Source: CAYUAI01 sp964442745
Lineage (GTDB): Bacteria; Pseudomonadota; Gammaproteobacteria; S012-40
Direction of reading: 5' to 3'
Assembly (NCBI GenBank): GCA_964442745.1
Contig: CAYUAI010000095.1
Span: forward strand, 1 to 14,968
DNA: 14,968 nucleotides
The notes beneath the pieces were generated by a model. The model ran no database searches. It was not told where the DNA came from and was given only the letters and a program-made list of their open reading frames with translations. This document shows, piece by piece, positions 1-6,675 of the stretch. The position numbers were made by a program, and so were the translations under genes. Numbering within the stretch: the first letter of the stretch is position 1; each line of letters begins with the position of its first letter.

Positions 1-10
1 GATAAATCTG

Positions 11-33
11 ACCGCCTAAAGGCGGTGGTTTTA
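11..33 (+). terminator. GC-rich hairpin followed by T-rich tail at left edge
   Basis: ACCGCC at 11-16 pairs with GGCGGT at 21-26 around a TAAA loop and is followed by GGTTTTAAC. It could be the intrinsic terminator of a gene lying left of the window. The same kind of ACCGCC-TAAA-GGCGGTGG hairpin also occurs at the ends of IS200/IS605-type elements, so an insertion sequence end is an alternative. The window edge prevents a decision. Confidence 0.4.
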
Positions 34-936
34 ACCTTAGTAGAGACTAATAAAAGAGCACTACAATCAACAGCTTATGTCTCTCGTCGATCAATATATT
101 CCCCAGTTAGATGTGACGCCTCTTAAAATAGAAAATTCCATAATGGGGCTGACCAATGCCTGTAACAACTATTCCTGCTTAAGGTATCTATCCTTTGCTT
201 TGCCTTATCTTTTCGTTTGGAGATTTATTCAACGCAACTTTGGCCTTTTTTGTAAAAGTGACCATTACGCAGGCCAATAGCTTAATGGCTCTCCGCCTAG
301 CGACGGCCAGGAGCTTGTCCCCCAATGAGACGGCAAGATAACTTTGGCCACGCCCAATGAAACTACAGTCCTATTAACACACACGCTCAAATGATGAGCA
401 ATCTGGCCTCGTAACTCCGCCGGATAGGCATTTTTGAGTATAAGCCAAGCCTCACAATGATAGTAACAAACGCCTCTCATTGATTTTGGCCTCAAACATT
501 CAATTGCTGACAATAGTGTGTCAATGGGTTTTTACATCAAAGTGTACGGTAGTGAAACCAACTTTAGTCCCAATATACATCATCATAGAATGGTGCCTAC
601 TTAAAGTCGAAATAAATTACAATAGCAATGGCTAACAGTGAGCAAAAAATTAGAAACCAAACGAAGAAATAAAAAAAACAAAAAGATTTTTTTTTCAATA
701 GGATACAATGACTACTTAGATTTTTGCTAAATATAGTTTGAACATAAAGAACAAAATTATAGAAAGCAAAGATAAAAAAATAACGTGAAATTTGCTTTCA
801 AATTTGTCGGTAAATCTTACAAAGTCCATCTATGGAGCAATATTCAGCCAGGATTTCATTAGGAAAAAATACAAGATGGCACTTTATTGTTTTGAAAAAC
901 ATAAAGTTACACGACGGCCAGGGGAGAACTCAAATA

Positions 937-953
937 TTGGTATCAATGATGCA
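937..953 (+). promoter_or_regulatory. Candidate sigma-54 promoter of the PEP-CTERM gene
   Basis: The bases TTGG at 937-940 and GC at 951-952 give the invariant GG-N10-GC spacing of a sigma-54 (-24/-12) promoter. By my alignment the site matches 10 of the 13 specified positions of YTGGCAYRNNNNTTGCW. Transcription would start near 964, leaving a leader of about 48 nt that carries the AGGAGGA ribosome binding site. Sigma-54 control through the PrsK/PrsR system is established for many PEP-CTERM genes, which makes the location meaningful. The CAC part of the -24 box is imperfect. Confidence 0.5.
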
Positions 954-1011
954 GTAAAATAAACATGAGACTATTCTCTCTCTATACCCACACTTCCTCC
1001 AGGAGGACACA

Positions 1012-1812
1012 ATGAATAAATATCTTAAACTAACAGCGGCAGCAGGCTTTCTTCTTGCCGCGACCAATGTCAACGCAGTTGTCGTTAATGTTGGTGGTAT
1101 AACATGGAACACAGATGTACTGCTTGACTTTACCGCTCAATCAAATTTATATGAAAACAACTTAGACGCCGTTGGTGATATTGCAGCCGGCATAGGCTTA
1201 GTAACATCGTTAAATGGTTTAGTTAACTTTTGCGCATTATGTGAACTCACATACGAATTCGGCGGCTATAAAGTTATCTCTGCAGATGATGATAACGGTG
1301 ATGGCCAAATAGATCTTGTTTTTGAGGACGGCTGGATAAACTTTTATGTAGACACACCAGCAGACTTTGATCTTGAAGACAAAACCACTGCCAACAATGG
1401 TTCACTTTGGCTGTCACTAATTGGCCATCTAAATGACCCCATAGGGCCAATAGGCGCAGGAACACTTTTTGGTACATTAGAGCCAGGCGCTACTTTTGGA
1501 GTAGGGGCAGAAACTGGTGCGGGTAGGGGTCTATTAGATGTAACTGGTGGACTGGCTGCAGCCTACTTTGATACAAATACAAGAGCTGACGCTATCGGTG
1601 GTTTCGCAGACTGGTCTTTTAGCTCTAGCTTTCAGCCGTTCCCTAATGGTGGCTCAACTCCAGATGGCTTTGCTCTAGTCGGCACTGCAGAATTCATAGG
1701 TGATTCTGCTGTTCCAGTGCCTGAACCAAGTTCTTTAGCACTTTTAGGGTTAGGATTAATTGGGTTTGGCGCCGGAGCAATTCAACGCCGCCGCAAAACC
1801 ACTCTTAAATAA
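1012..1812 (+). CDS. PEP-CTERM sorting-domain exported protein
   Basis: A 266-residue exported protein. Residues 1-22 form a signal peptide ending in NVNA. Residues 235-262 form a PEP-CTERM tail: VPEPSS (PEP at 237-239), a hydrophobic segment at about 241-257, then RRRK. In known systems an exosortase (EpsH/XrtA type) cleaves at this tail and passes the protein to the surface or the exopolysaccharide matrix; no exosortase gene lies in this window. The middle is acidic and glycine-rich, with a C-x-x-C pair (C74, C77) and a DDDNGDGQID stretch at 92-101 that resembles a calcium-binding loop. The mature function is unknown. The ATG at 1012 is fixed by the strong AGGAGGA five bases upstream. The gene is monocistronic, with its own promoter candidate and terminator, and sits between two nearly 1-kb gene-free gaps. 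Confidence 0.93.
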   Translation: MNKYLKLTAAAGFLLAATNVNAVVVNVGGITWNTDVLLDFTAQSNLYENNLDAVGDIAAGIGLVTSLNGLVNFCALCELTYEFGGYKVISADDDNGDGQIDLVFEDGWINFYVDTPADFDLEDKTTANNGSLWLSLIGHLNDPIGPIGAGTLFGTLEPGATFGVGAETGAGRGLLDVTGGLAAAYFDTNTRADAIGGFADWSFSSSFQPFPNGGSTPDGFALVGTAEFIGDSAVPVPEPSSLALLGLGLIGFGAGAIQRRRKTTLK

Positions 1813-1823
1813 ATAATTTATTT

Positions 1824-1852
1824 AAAAGGCCGTAAAAGTTACGGCCTTTTTT
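1824..1852 (+). terminator. Intrinsic terminator of the PEP-CTERM gene
   Basis: AAAAGGCCGTAA at 1824-1835 and TTACGGCCTTTT at 1839-1850 form a perfect 12-bp stem with a 3-base loop, followed by further T residues. It starts 12 bases after the stop codon. Confidence 0.93.
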
Positions 1853-2789
1853 ATTGACACAGACCATTATCGAGTCGAACTATAAATCTTTGCAGATGTC
1901 CCGGTAGACTTAGGAAAATTCCGTGTTATACTAAAAAGCTTTTTCCCCTTCCCATATTCCCCATGAAAATATGCATAAATCAATCATTTCGACCCAAGCG
2001 AAGCCCAAAAAACATCTGATATTTAGTGGTTTTTTTTCATATTCTCTTGCATCCTCCTTCCAAAACACCTTTTCCGTATTTTTTTGATAATCTCTCGGCA
2101 GGTTTTAGCCGTAACTTTGTTAAAGGCTTTCTCTAAGTTCTATTCAGACATTGGGCAGCCTAAAATGTGTGATTTCTGATTTATTAATGAACACTATGTT
2201 GATTAAATTTACAACTTTAATGGCCATTGTTAGAGCAGCCGGGGGGATTTTTCAACATTACAAAACCAGAGTCTCAATAAAACAGCTAACATTGGTGTTT
2301 TTGCAATATGGACGTATCAAAAAACTATTACAACATTGCAAAACCCAAGTGAATTGAATTATTGTTGTACGTTTTGAGTACTAATAAAACAGTTTTTCAG
2401 AGAACAGGCTGTATCTAGTACAACATAGATGGATTCACTGCGCTTAATCCACACTGCAGAGTCTTAGTCAGGGCATCGTTCGAACCTACTTGACTTTTCC
2501 AAAGTATAAAAATTTCAAAAACTTGCAAGACTTTCACTTCGGTCGTTTTTTGCACGAAAAAAGTTAGCTTTTTTTTGCTGCTATTTTCGGCAATTTTTGT
2601 GCATATCGCCATCAATTTTCGTTCACTTTATCATCAACACGAGTCATAGGTAGGAGACCAACCAACTAACTACAAAAAATTTCATGCCTAATCACAAGCG
2701 ATACTCAACAATGAGACCACTAAAGCCACTGTATTTAAGAGATAACCACTTGTTTTTTTAGGGTACGTATGAAAACATAATAAATAAAA
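1853..2789. other. Intergenic region without a convincing gene
   Basis: About 940 bases rich in A/T runs. An ORF at 2151-2357 (plus) needs a TTG start and has no ribosome binding site; an ORF at 2415-2615 (minus) has a low-complexity translation. The only internal structure I see is a 20-base imperfect direct repeat at 2253-2272 and 2331-2350. I found no RNA gene and no clear promoter for the following ppx gene, although one must lie in the last part of this stretch. Confidence 0.5.
2253..2350 (+). repeat. Pair of imperfect 20-base direct repeats
   Basis: CAACATTACAAAACCAGAGT (2253-2272) and CAACATTGCAAAACCCAAGT (2331-2350) differ at 3 of 20 positions and start 78 bases apart. The function is unknown. 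The pair may be the trace of a small tandem duplication. Confidence 0.4.
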
Positions 2790-3765
2790 ATGAGTTATCA
2801 AACACCACTGGCAGACAGAATCGATATGTTAACAATGGAAGCATCGCCACCCTTTGCTGCGGTGGATTTGGGTTCAAACAGTTTTCACATGATTATCGGT
2901 CGATTTCGCCTTGGTAAACTCGATGTCATGGCGAAATTTCGAGATATGGTTCAATTGGGTTCTGGACTGGATAAGTCGGATATATTATCTAATGAAGCAA
3001 GCCAGCGGGGATTAACTGCGCTGCAACATTTTAGCACACTGCTCACTGAGCATCAGCCAGAAGGTATTCGGGTGGTGGGTACGGCAACATTACGCAATGC
3101 CAAAAATGGCGCTGAATTCACCGCCGCCGCAGAACAAATATTAAACTGCCCCATCGAGATTATTTCTGGTGATGAAGAAGCCAAGCTAATTTATAACGGT
3201 GTATTTCATAGCAATGCGATCACCGATGACGAAAACATCCTGGTGGTTGACATTGGCGGCCGTAGCACTGAAGTTATTTTGTGGCACTCACCTAACACCC
3301 CGTTCAGCCGTGAGCGTCAACATTGGCTGCATTTCAGCCACCCATGGCATCTTTCCCGATGAAGCCGTGATTGCCAAAGACATCCTCATCGGACAAGCCT
3401 TTATTCGCAAACAACTCGACCGCCTCATTTCACAATTTGAACCTATCCCGCCAAGAGTTTTTGGCGCCTCGGGAACAATTAAAGCGGTCGGAAAAGTTAT
3501 TGGTGATTGCGCCTGGAGCCGTGACGGTTACATTAGCCGTGACTCACTGGACCGTTTATTCACCTCCATCAGCACAGCCTCTCACCTCAGCGAATTGCAA
3601 TTTGACAACTTATCGAAAAAACGTATGAAAGTTTTTCCCGGTGGCATTATCTTACTCAGAGAGATTTTTCGTAGTCTAAAAATCGAACAAATGGAAGTAT
3701 CGCGTGGAGCATTAAGAGAAGGGGTGTTATTCGATTTATTAGCAAAATACAAAACCCGAAACTAA
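2790..3765 (+). pseudogene. ppx: Exopolyphosphatase Ppx/GppA family, frameshifted
   Basis: Ppx/GppA phosphatases remove terminal phosphate from polyphosphate or hydrolyse pppGpp. The first frame (2790-3314 before the lesion) carries the ASKHA ATPase-like motifs DLGSNSFHM (residues 26-34), GTATLRNAKN (97-106), SGDEEA (126-131) and DIGGRSTE (154-161). The conserved continuation SVNIGC...FPDEA lies in another frame, from 3313 to the stop at 3765, and contains FGASGTIKA and the usual C-terminal SRGALREGVLFDLL. The two frames overlap at GAG/AGC (3312-3315). Restoring one AG dinucleotide (GAGAGC) would give a continuous protein of about 325 residues, the size of two-domain Ppx proteins that lack the extra C-terminal region of E. 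coli Ppx. As written, the first frame ends at 3362 after 190 residues. No ribosome binding site is strong at the ATG at 2790; internal ATGs at 2826 and 2835 are possible starts. Confidence 0.88.
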
Positions 3766-3793
3766 CGCCATTCGTCAGGGGAGGCGATAATCT

Positions 3794-4681
3794 ATGAACC
3801 AACTCGAAAAGCAACAAACTGAACATGAAAATTTACTCATACAAAACCAACAATTGCTTGAGCAAAATAAACACCTAAAGACAAGCAATAAAAAAGCCGT
3901 CGCTAAATATCAGCAAGATGAAGAACTCAAGCCCTTCCAGGCGGAGCTCATTCGTCTGCAACGCTATTTGGAAGATCATCAAAAGAAAATGATTATTATT
4001 TTCGAAGGCCGAGATGCCGCTGGTAAAGGTGGAACCATTCGACGTGTCACCCGCTATATGAATGAAAAACACTATCGCATTGTTGCTTTAGGAAAACCCA
4101 CCGAAGAACAACGCACCCAATGGTATTACCAAAGATATATTGCACACTTCCCCCATGCCAGTGAAATCGTACTGTTTGACCGTAGCTGGTATAACCGCGC
4201 CATGGTAGAAAAAGTGTTTGGTTTTTGCTCCCAAGAAGAATACCAACATTTTATGCGGGGCGTAGTCGGCTTTGAACGAGATTTGGCACGGCAAGATATC
4301 ATGTTATTAAAGCTCTATTTTAGTGTCACCAAAGAAGAACAAGCCCGCCGCTTCGAACGACGCAAAACAGACCCGCTACGCCAGTGGAAGTTGAGTGAAG
4401 TCGATTTACAGGCTCAAGATCGTTGGGATGATTTTACCGATGTTAAATACGAAATGCTAAAGCGCACTCACACCATCGAGACCCCCTGGACCATTATTCG
4501 CTCCAACAATAAACATCAAGCACGCTTAAATGCCATTAAATTGGTCCTAAACTCAGTGGCTTATGACAAACTAGACAACAGCCTAGATTTCACACCCGCC
4601 CCACAAATCGTTGTGTCAGGCGCAAGAGAATTGGAACATATGGAAGCACAACGTATTCAAGGTGGCAAGTTTATTGGCTAA
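3794..4681 (+). CDS. ppk2: Polyphosphate kinase 2 family protein (PPK2)
   Basis: A 295-residue cytoplasmic P-loop kinase that transfers phosphate between polyphosphate and nucleotides, in most characterised PPK2 enzymes making NDP or NTP from polyphosphate. Visible motifs are Walker A GRDAAGKGG (72-80), Walker B LFDRSWYNRA (127-136) and the arginine-rich lid RRKTDPLRQWKLS (189-201), followed by RWDDF. Residues 1-40 are a Gln/Glu/Lys-rich, probably coiled-coil extension before the core. This is the short single-domain form. Whether it prefers ADP or GDP cannot be read from sequence. The start at 3794 is supported by AGGGGAGG at 3777-3784. It lies 28 bases after the ppx stop on the same strand, so co-transcription is likely; its ribosome binding site is strong enough for independent translation despite the upstream frameshift. 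Confidence 0.95.
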   Translation: MNQLEKQQTEHENLLIQNQQLLEQNKHLKTSNKKAVAKYQQDEELKPFQAELIRLQRYLEDHQKKMIIIFEGRDAAGKGGTIRRVTRYMNEKHYRIVALGKPTEEQRTQWYYQRYIAHFPHASEIVLFDRSWYNRAMVEKVFGFCSQEEYQHFMRGVVGFERDLARQDIMLLKLYFSVTKEEQARRFERRKTDPLRQWKLSEVDLQAQDRWDDFTDVKYEMLKRTHTIETPWTIIRSNNKHQARLNAIKLVLNSVAYDKLDNSLDFTPAPQIVVSGARELEHMEAQRIQGGKFIG

Positions 4682-4703
4682 CCGTATTATATAGTAGTAA
4701 TAG

Positions 4704-4720
4704 GGTGCATTATATGCACC
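4704..4720. repeat. Short perfect palindrome after ppk2
   Basis: GGTGCAT and ATGCACC flank a TAT loop. ACCGT at 4681-4685 and ACGGT at 4726-4730 can pair outside it. There is no T-run, so terminator activity is doubtful. It resembles the GGTGCG...CGCACC palindrome at 14888-14904 and looks like a copy of a dispersed intergenic repeat. Confidence 0.55.
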
Positions 4721-4778
4721 AAACAACGGTGAAGAGCGCAACTCATGATCGATTAACACTGAAGTATGGGTTTATCGT

Positions 4779-4845
4779 TATCCACCCTACAAAAATATCG
4801 AATGGATACAGAATTAATGTAGGGTGAATAGGCGTAGCGCCTCCA
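4779..4845. repeat. Compound inverted repeat between ppk2 and the SDR gene
   Basis: CACCCTACA (4783-4791) and TGTAGGGTG (4818-4826) are perfect 9-base inverted repeats. TATCCA (4779-4784) also pairs with TGGATA (4803-4808). The right arm runs into GGCGTAGCGCC (4831-4841), a small palindrome whose GCGTAGCG core recurs at 14792-14799. The element lies between two convergent genes and could act as a terminator or simply be a mobile palindromic repeat. Confidence 0.55.
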
Positions 4846-4866
4846 CATGATAGACTTACCTATTCC

Positions 4867-5607
4867 TTATTTCATGTCTGCAAACGCACTTTCCAATTGA
4901 TGTGGATGTTCAAGAAAAGTGGTATACATTTGCACGGAAAAATCATCCGGTAAGACATCAATCTCACCTTGTTTTAATGCTTCGAACGTTTTGATCGCGA
5001 CTTGTTCTGGTTTAGGTTTATCCATATCCATGCCTTCGGCTAGGCGGGTATCAATGGGACCGGGATAGACACCCACCACTTGAATATTGAAACTCGCCAA
5101 ATCAGTACGCAAGCCTTGGGTTAAAGAGTGCAGCGCCGCCTTAGTCATTGAATAAGGTCCTAACACGGGAAAATTGCTAATCCCGGCAATGGAGGATATA
5201 TTCACAATAGCGGCTTGCTCGGCATTTTTGAGCAAAGGCAACAGGGTTTGAGTGATATGCAACGGACCAAAAAAATGAGTTTCCATTTCAAGACGTGCAA
5301 TTTCAAGGGCCTGATCCGATGACGAAGTACAGGCATTAGCGATACCCGCATTGTTGATGAGAATGTCTAATTCCCCTACTTGCGTCTTTAGTTTCATGAT
5401 ATGATCGGCATTGGTCACATCCAGCAACAACGGTTGAATAACTTGCGGGCCATAGGCCACGATAGATTTTAGATTGTCTAAATTTCGAGCCGCTGCATAT
5501 ATTTTTTTGGCACCTTGCTGCAATAAAATTTTCACAAAACCCTCACCAATACCACGGTTAGCGCCTGTCACTAAAGCAATTTTATCTTTTACATCGAATG
5601 CGTTCAT
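4867..5607 (-). CDS. SDR family NAD(P)-dependent oxidoreductase
   Basis: A 246-residue classical short-chain dehydrogenase/reductase that would oxidise or reduce a hydroxyl/carbonyl substrate with NAD(P)(H); the substrate cannot be told. The Rossmann nucleotide motif TGANRGIG is at 14-21, NNAG at 85-88, catalytic Ser139 lies in NISSIAG, and the YSMTK motif gives Tyr152 and Lys156. The PGPIDT segment follows at 182-187. The Asn of the SDR catalytic tetrad appears replaced by His111 (METHFFGPL, where families usually have Asn). The length is normal. The ATG at 5607 has AGGAG six bases upstream. The gene is divergent from the LysR regulator at 5743, which probably controls it. Confidence 0.93.
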   Translation of the reverse strand: MNAFDVKDKIALVTGANRGIGEGFVKILLQQGAKKIYAAARNLDNLKSIVAYGPQVIQPLLLDVTNADHIMKLKTQVGELDILINNAGIANACTSSSDQALEIARLEMETHFFGPLHITQTLLPLLKNAEQAAIVNISSIAGISNFPVLGPYSMTKAALHSLTQGLRTDLASFNIQVVGVYPGPIDTRLAEGMDMDKPKPEQVAIKTFEALKQGEIDVLPDDFSVQMYTTFLEHPHQLESAFADMK

Positions 5608-5648
5608 TGTTCACTCCTGTTAAGTTTTAAGCTAGACAGATAGCCAGT

Positions 5649-5677
5649 ATTATCATTTATCCTGATCGCTTTGATAA
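5649..5677 (-). promoter_or_regulatory. Possible sigma-70 promoter of the SDR gene
   Basis: Read on the minus strand, TTATCA (complement of 5672-5677) and GATAAT (complement of 5649-5654) are separated by 17 bases, matching the -35 and -10 consensus at 4 and 5 of 6 positions. It lies about 42 bases upstream of the start codon. The LysR-like dyad sits inside it. Confidence 0.35.
5652..5666. promoter_or_regulatory. Candidate LysR-type regulator binding box
   Basis: ATCA-N7-TGAT is an interrupted dyad that contains the T-N11-A pattern of LysR-type operators. It is located in the gap between the divergent SDR and LysR genes and overlaps the possible SDR promoter, as expected for co-control of target and regulator. 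Such dyads are short, so chance occurrence is possible. Confidence 0.4.
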
Positions 5678-5742
5678 TCTCTCAATTTGGTATAGCATTT
5701 ATTCATAATATGAATGAATTAATTTTGATCGATTATTACCCT

Positions 5743-6660
5743 ATGGAAAAGCGCCATTTATTTGCTTGTATGCAAGTCTTTATCTCGGTGGCAGACAGTG
5801 GCAGTTTTTCAGAAAGTGCCCGTCGGCTTGGACTGTCTCAACCTTCCGTCTCCCGTCAGATCAATCATCTAGAGGCGTATTTAGGGGTGAGACTATTACA
5901 ACGCACCACCCGTCAACTTAGCCTCACCGAAGCGGGACAAATTTATTATGAAAAAGCCAAAAAAATTCAGCACGACGTGCTTGACGCAGAACAATCCATC
6001 GCGGGTTTCAAAGAAACCCCTTCTGGCATCCTAAAAATCGCTGCCCCTTTCACGTGGACCGATATTATCATCACCCCTTACATGGGGGAATTTTTAAAAA
6101 AATACCCTGATATCACCCTTGATATCGAATGTAATGATCATTTTCAGGACGTAGTGGAAGATCGTCTGGACTTAGTCATACGGGTTGGAACATTAGTTGA
6201 TAGCTCTTATATTGCGGTACCACTGGCTAATGTGCGAATGGTATTATGTGCCACAGCTAATTATTTAGCTCAATATGGCACGCCCAAAATCCCGGCAGAT
6301 TTGCAGTACCATCACTGCATCGTGTACGAAACATTTAATCAATGGTTATTCACCAAGCATCAACACGAACAACTCATGCAAGTCTCTGGACCCGTGACAA
6401 CGAATGCCGTGACAGTCATGCTATCGGCGGTACAACAACATCTCGGCCTGACAGTATTGCCCGATGTGTTAATCAACAAGTTATTGCATCAAGGTGTACT
6501 CGTCGAAGTCATGCCAGCCCAATCCATTGCAATTAAAAACCTACCCATTAATCAGCTATTCGCGCTGTACAGCAATCGCAAATACTTACCGGCAAAAGTG
6601 CGTGCTTTCATCGATTTTTATCGAGAAAAATTTTTCAAAAATCAACAAGCACTCACTTAA
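5743..6660 (+). CDS. LysR family transcriptional regulator
   Basis: A 305-residue DNA-binding regulator. An N-terminal winged helix-turn-helix lies at about residues 5-65 (VADSGSFSESARRLGLSQPS, then VSRQINHLEAYLGVRLLQR), with the typical LTEAG end. A coiled linker and a periplasmic-binding-protein-like effector domain cover about 95-295. The effector is unknown. The organisation resembles the CrgA/AaeR-like branch of LysR regulators, which often sit next to oxidoreductase genes. The frame is open upstream to a TTG at 5671, and ATG codons occur at 5710 and 5743. I chose 5743 because the family usually begins a few residues before the first helix. No clear ribosome binding site supports any of the three. 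Confidence 0.93.
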   Translation: MEKRHLFACMQVFISVADSGSFSESARRLGLSQPSVSRQINHLEAYLGVRLLQRTTRQLSLTEAGQIYYEKAKKIQHDVLDAEQSIAGFKETPSGILKIAAPFTWTDIIITPYMGEFLKKYPDITLDIECNDHFQDVVEDRLDLVIRVGTLVDSSYIAVPLANVRMVLCATANYLAQYGTPKIPADLQYHHCIVYETFNQWLFTKHQHEQLMQVSGPVTTNAVTVMLSAVQQHLGLTVLPDVLINKLLHQGVLVEVMPAQSIAIKNLPINQLFALYSNRKYLPAKVRAFIDFYREKFFKNQQALT

Positions 6661-6673
6661 GCGAGTGAGTTTT
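6650..6673. terminator. Hairpin between convergent lysR and FAD oxidoreductase genes
   Basis: CACTC (6650-6654) pairs with GAGTG (6663-6667), with an additional CTT/AAG pairing inside. On the plus strand it is followed by AGTTTTC and overlaps the LysR stop codon. On the minus strand it is followed by a TTGTTGATTTTT stretch. It could terminate both convergent transcripts. Confidence 0.5.
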
Positions 6674-6675
6674 CA

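Larger units (their letters stand above)
1..1011. other. Gene-poor AT-rich leader region with no convincing gene
   Basis: This stretch holds a hairpin at its left edge, long A/T runs (for example around 660-800), and the promoter region of the following gene. Two ORFs exist. One is at 77-280 on the plus strand: it has no ribosome binding site and an unremarkable translation. The other is at 265-513 on the minus strand: it opens at a TTG shortly after an in-frame stop. The second translates to protein-like sequence (LILKNAYPAELRGQIAHHL) that I do not recognise, so it could be a remnant of an older gene. Neither is called as a gene. Confidence 0.5.

Noticed and set aside
265..513. Minus-strand ORF with protein-like translation
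   Set aside because: It has a TTG start, a stop shortly upstream, no ribosome binding site and no recognisable family; at most a gene remnant.
877..890. TGGCAC at 877-882 followed by TTGT, resembling a sigma-54 site
   Set aside because: Spacing is one base short and GC is replaced by GT, so the invariant GG-N10-GC is not met; the site at 937-953 fits better.
301..922. Direct repeat CGACGGCCAGG at 301-311 and 912-922, similar to part of the M13 forward primer site
   Set aside because: An 11-base match within 15 kb is expected by chance many times, and no further vector sequence surrounds either copy.
3300..3330. Programmed frameshifting as an explanation for the split ppx
   Set aside because: No slippery heptamer, stimulatory Shine-Dalgarno or obvious pseudoknot is seen at the overlap, and a two-base repeat loss explains it more simply.
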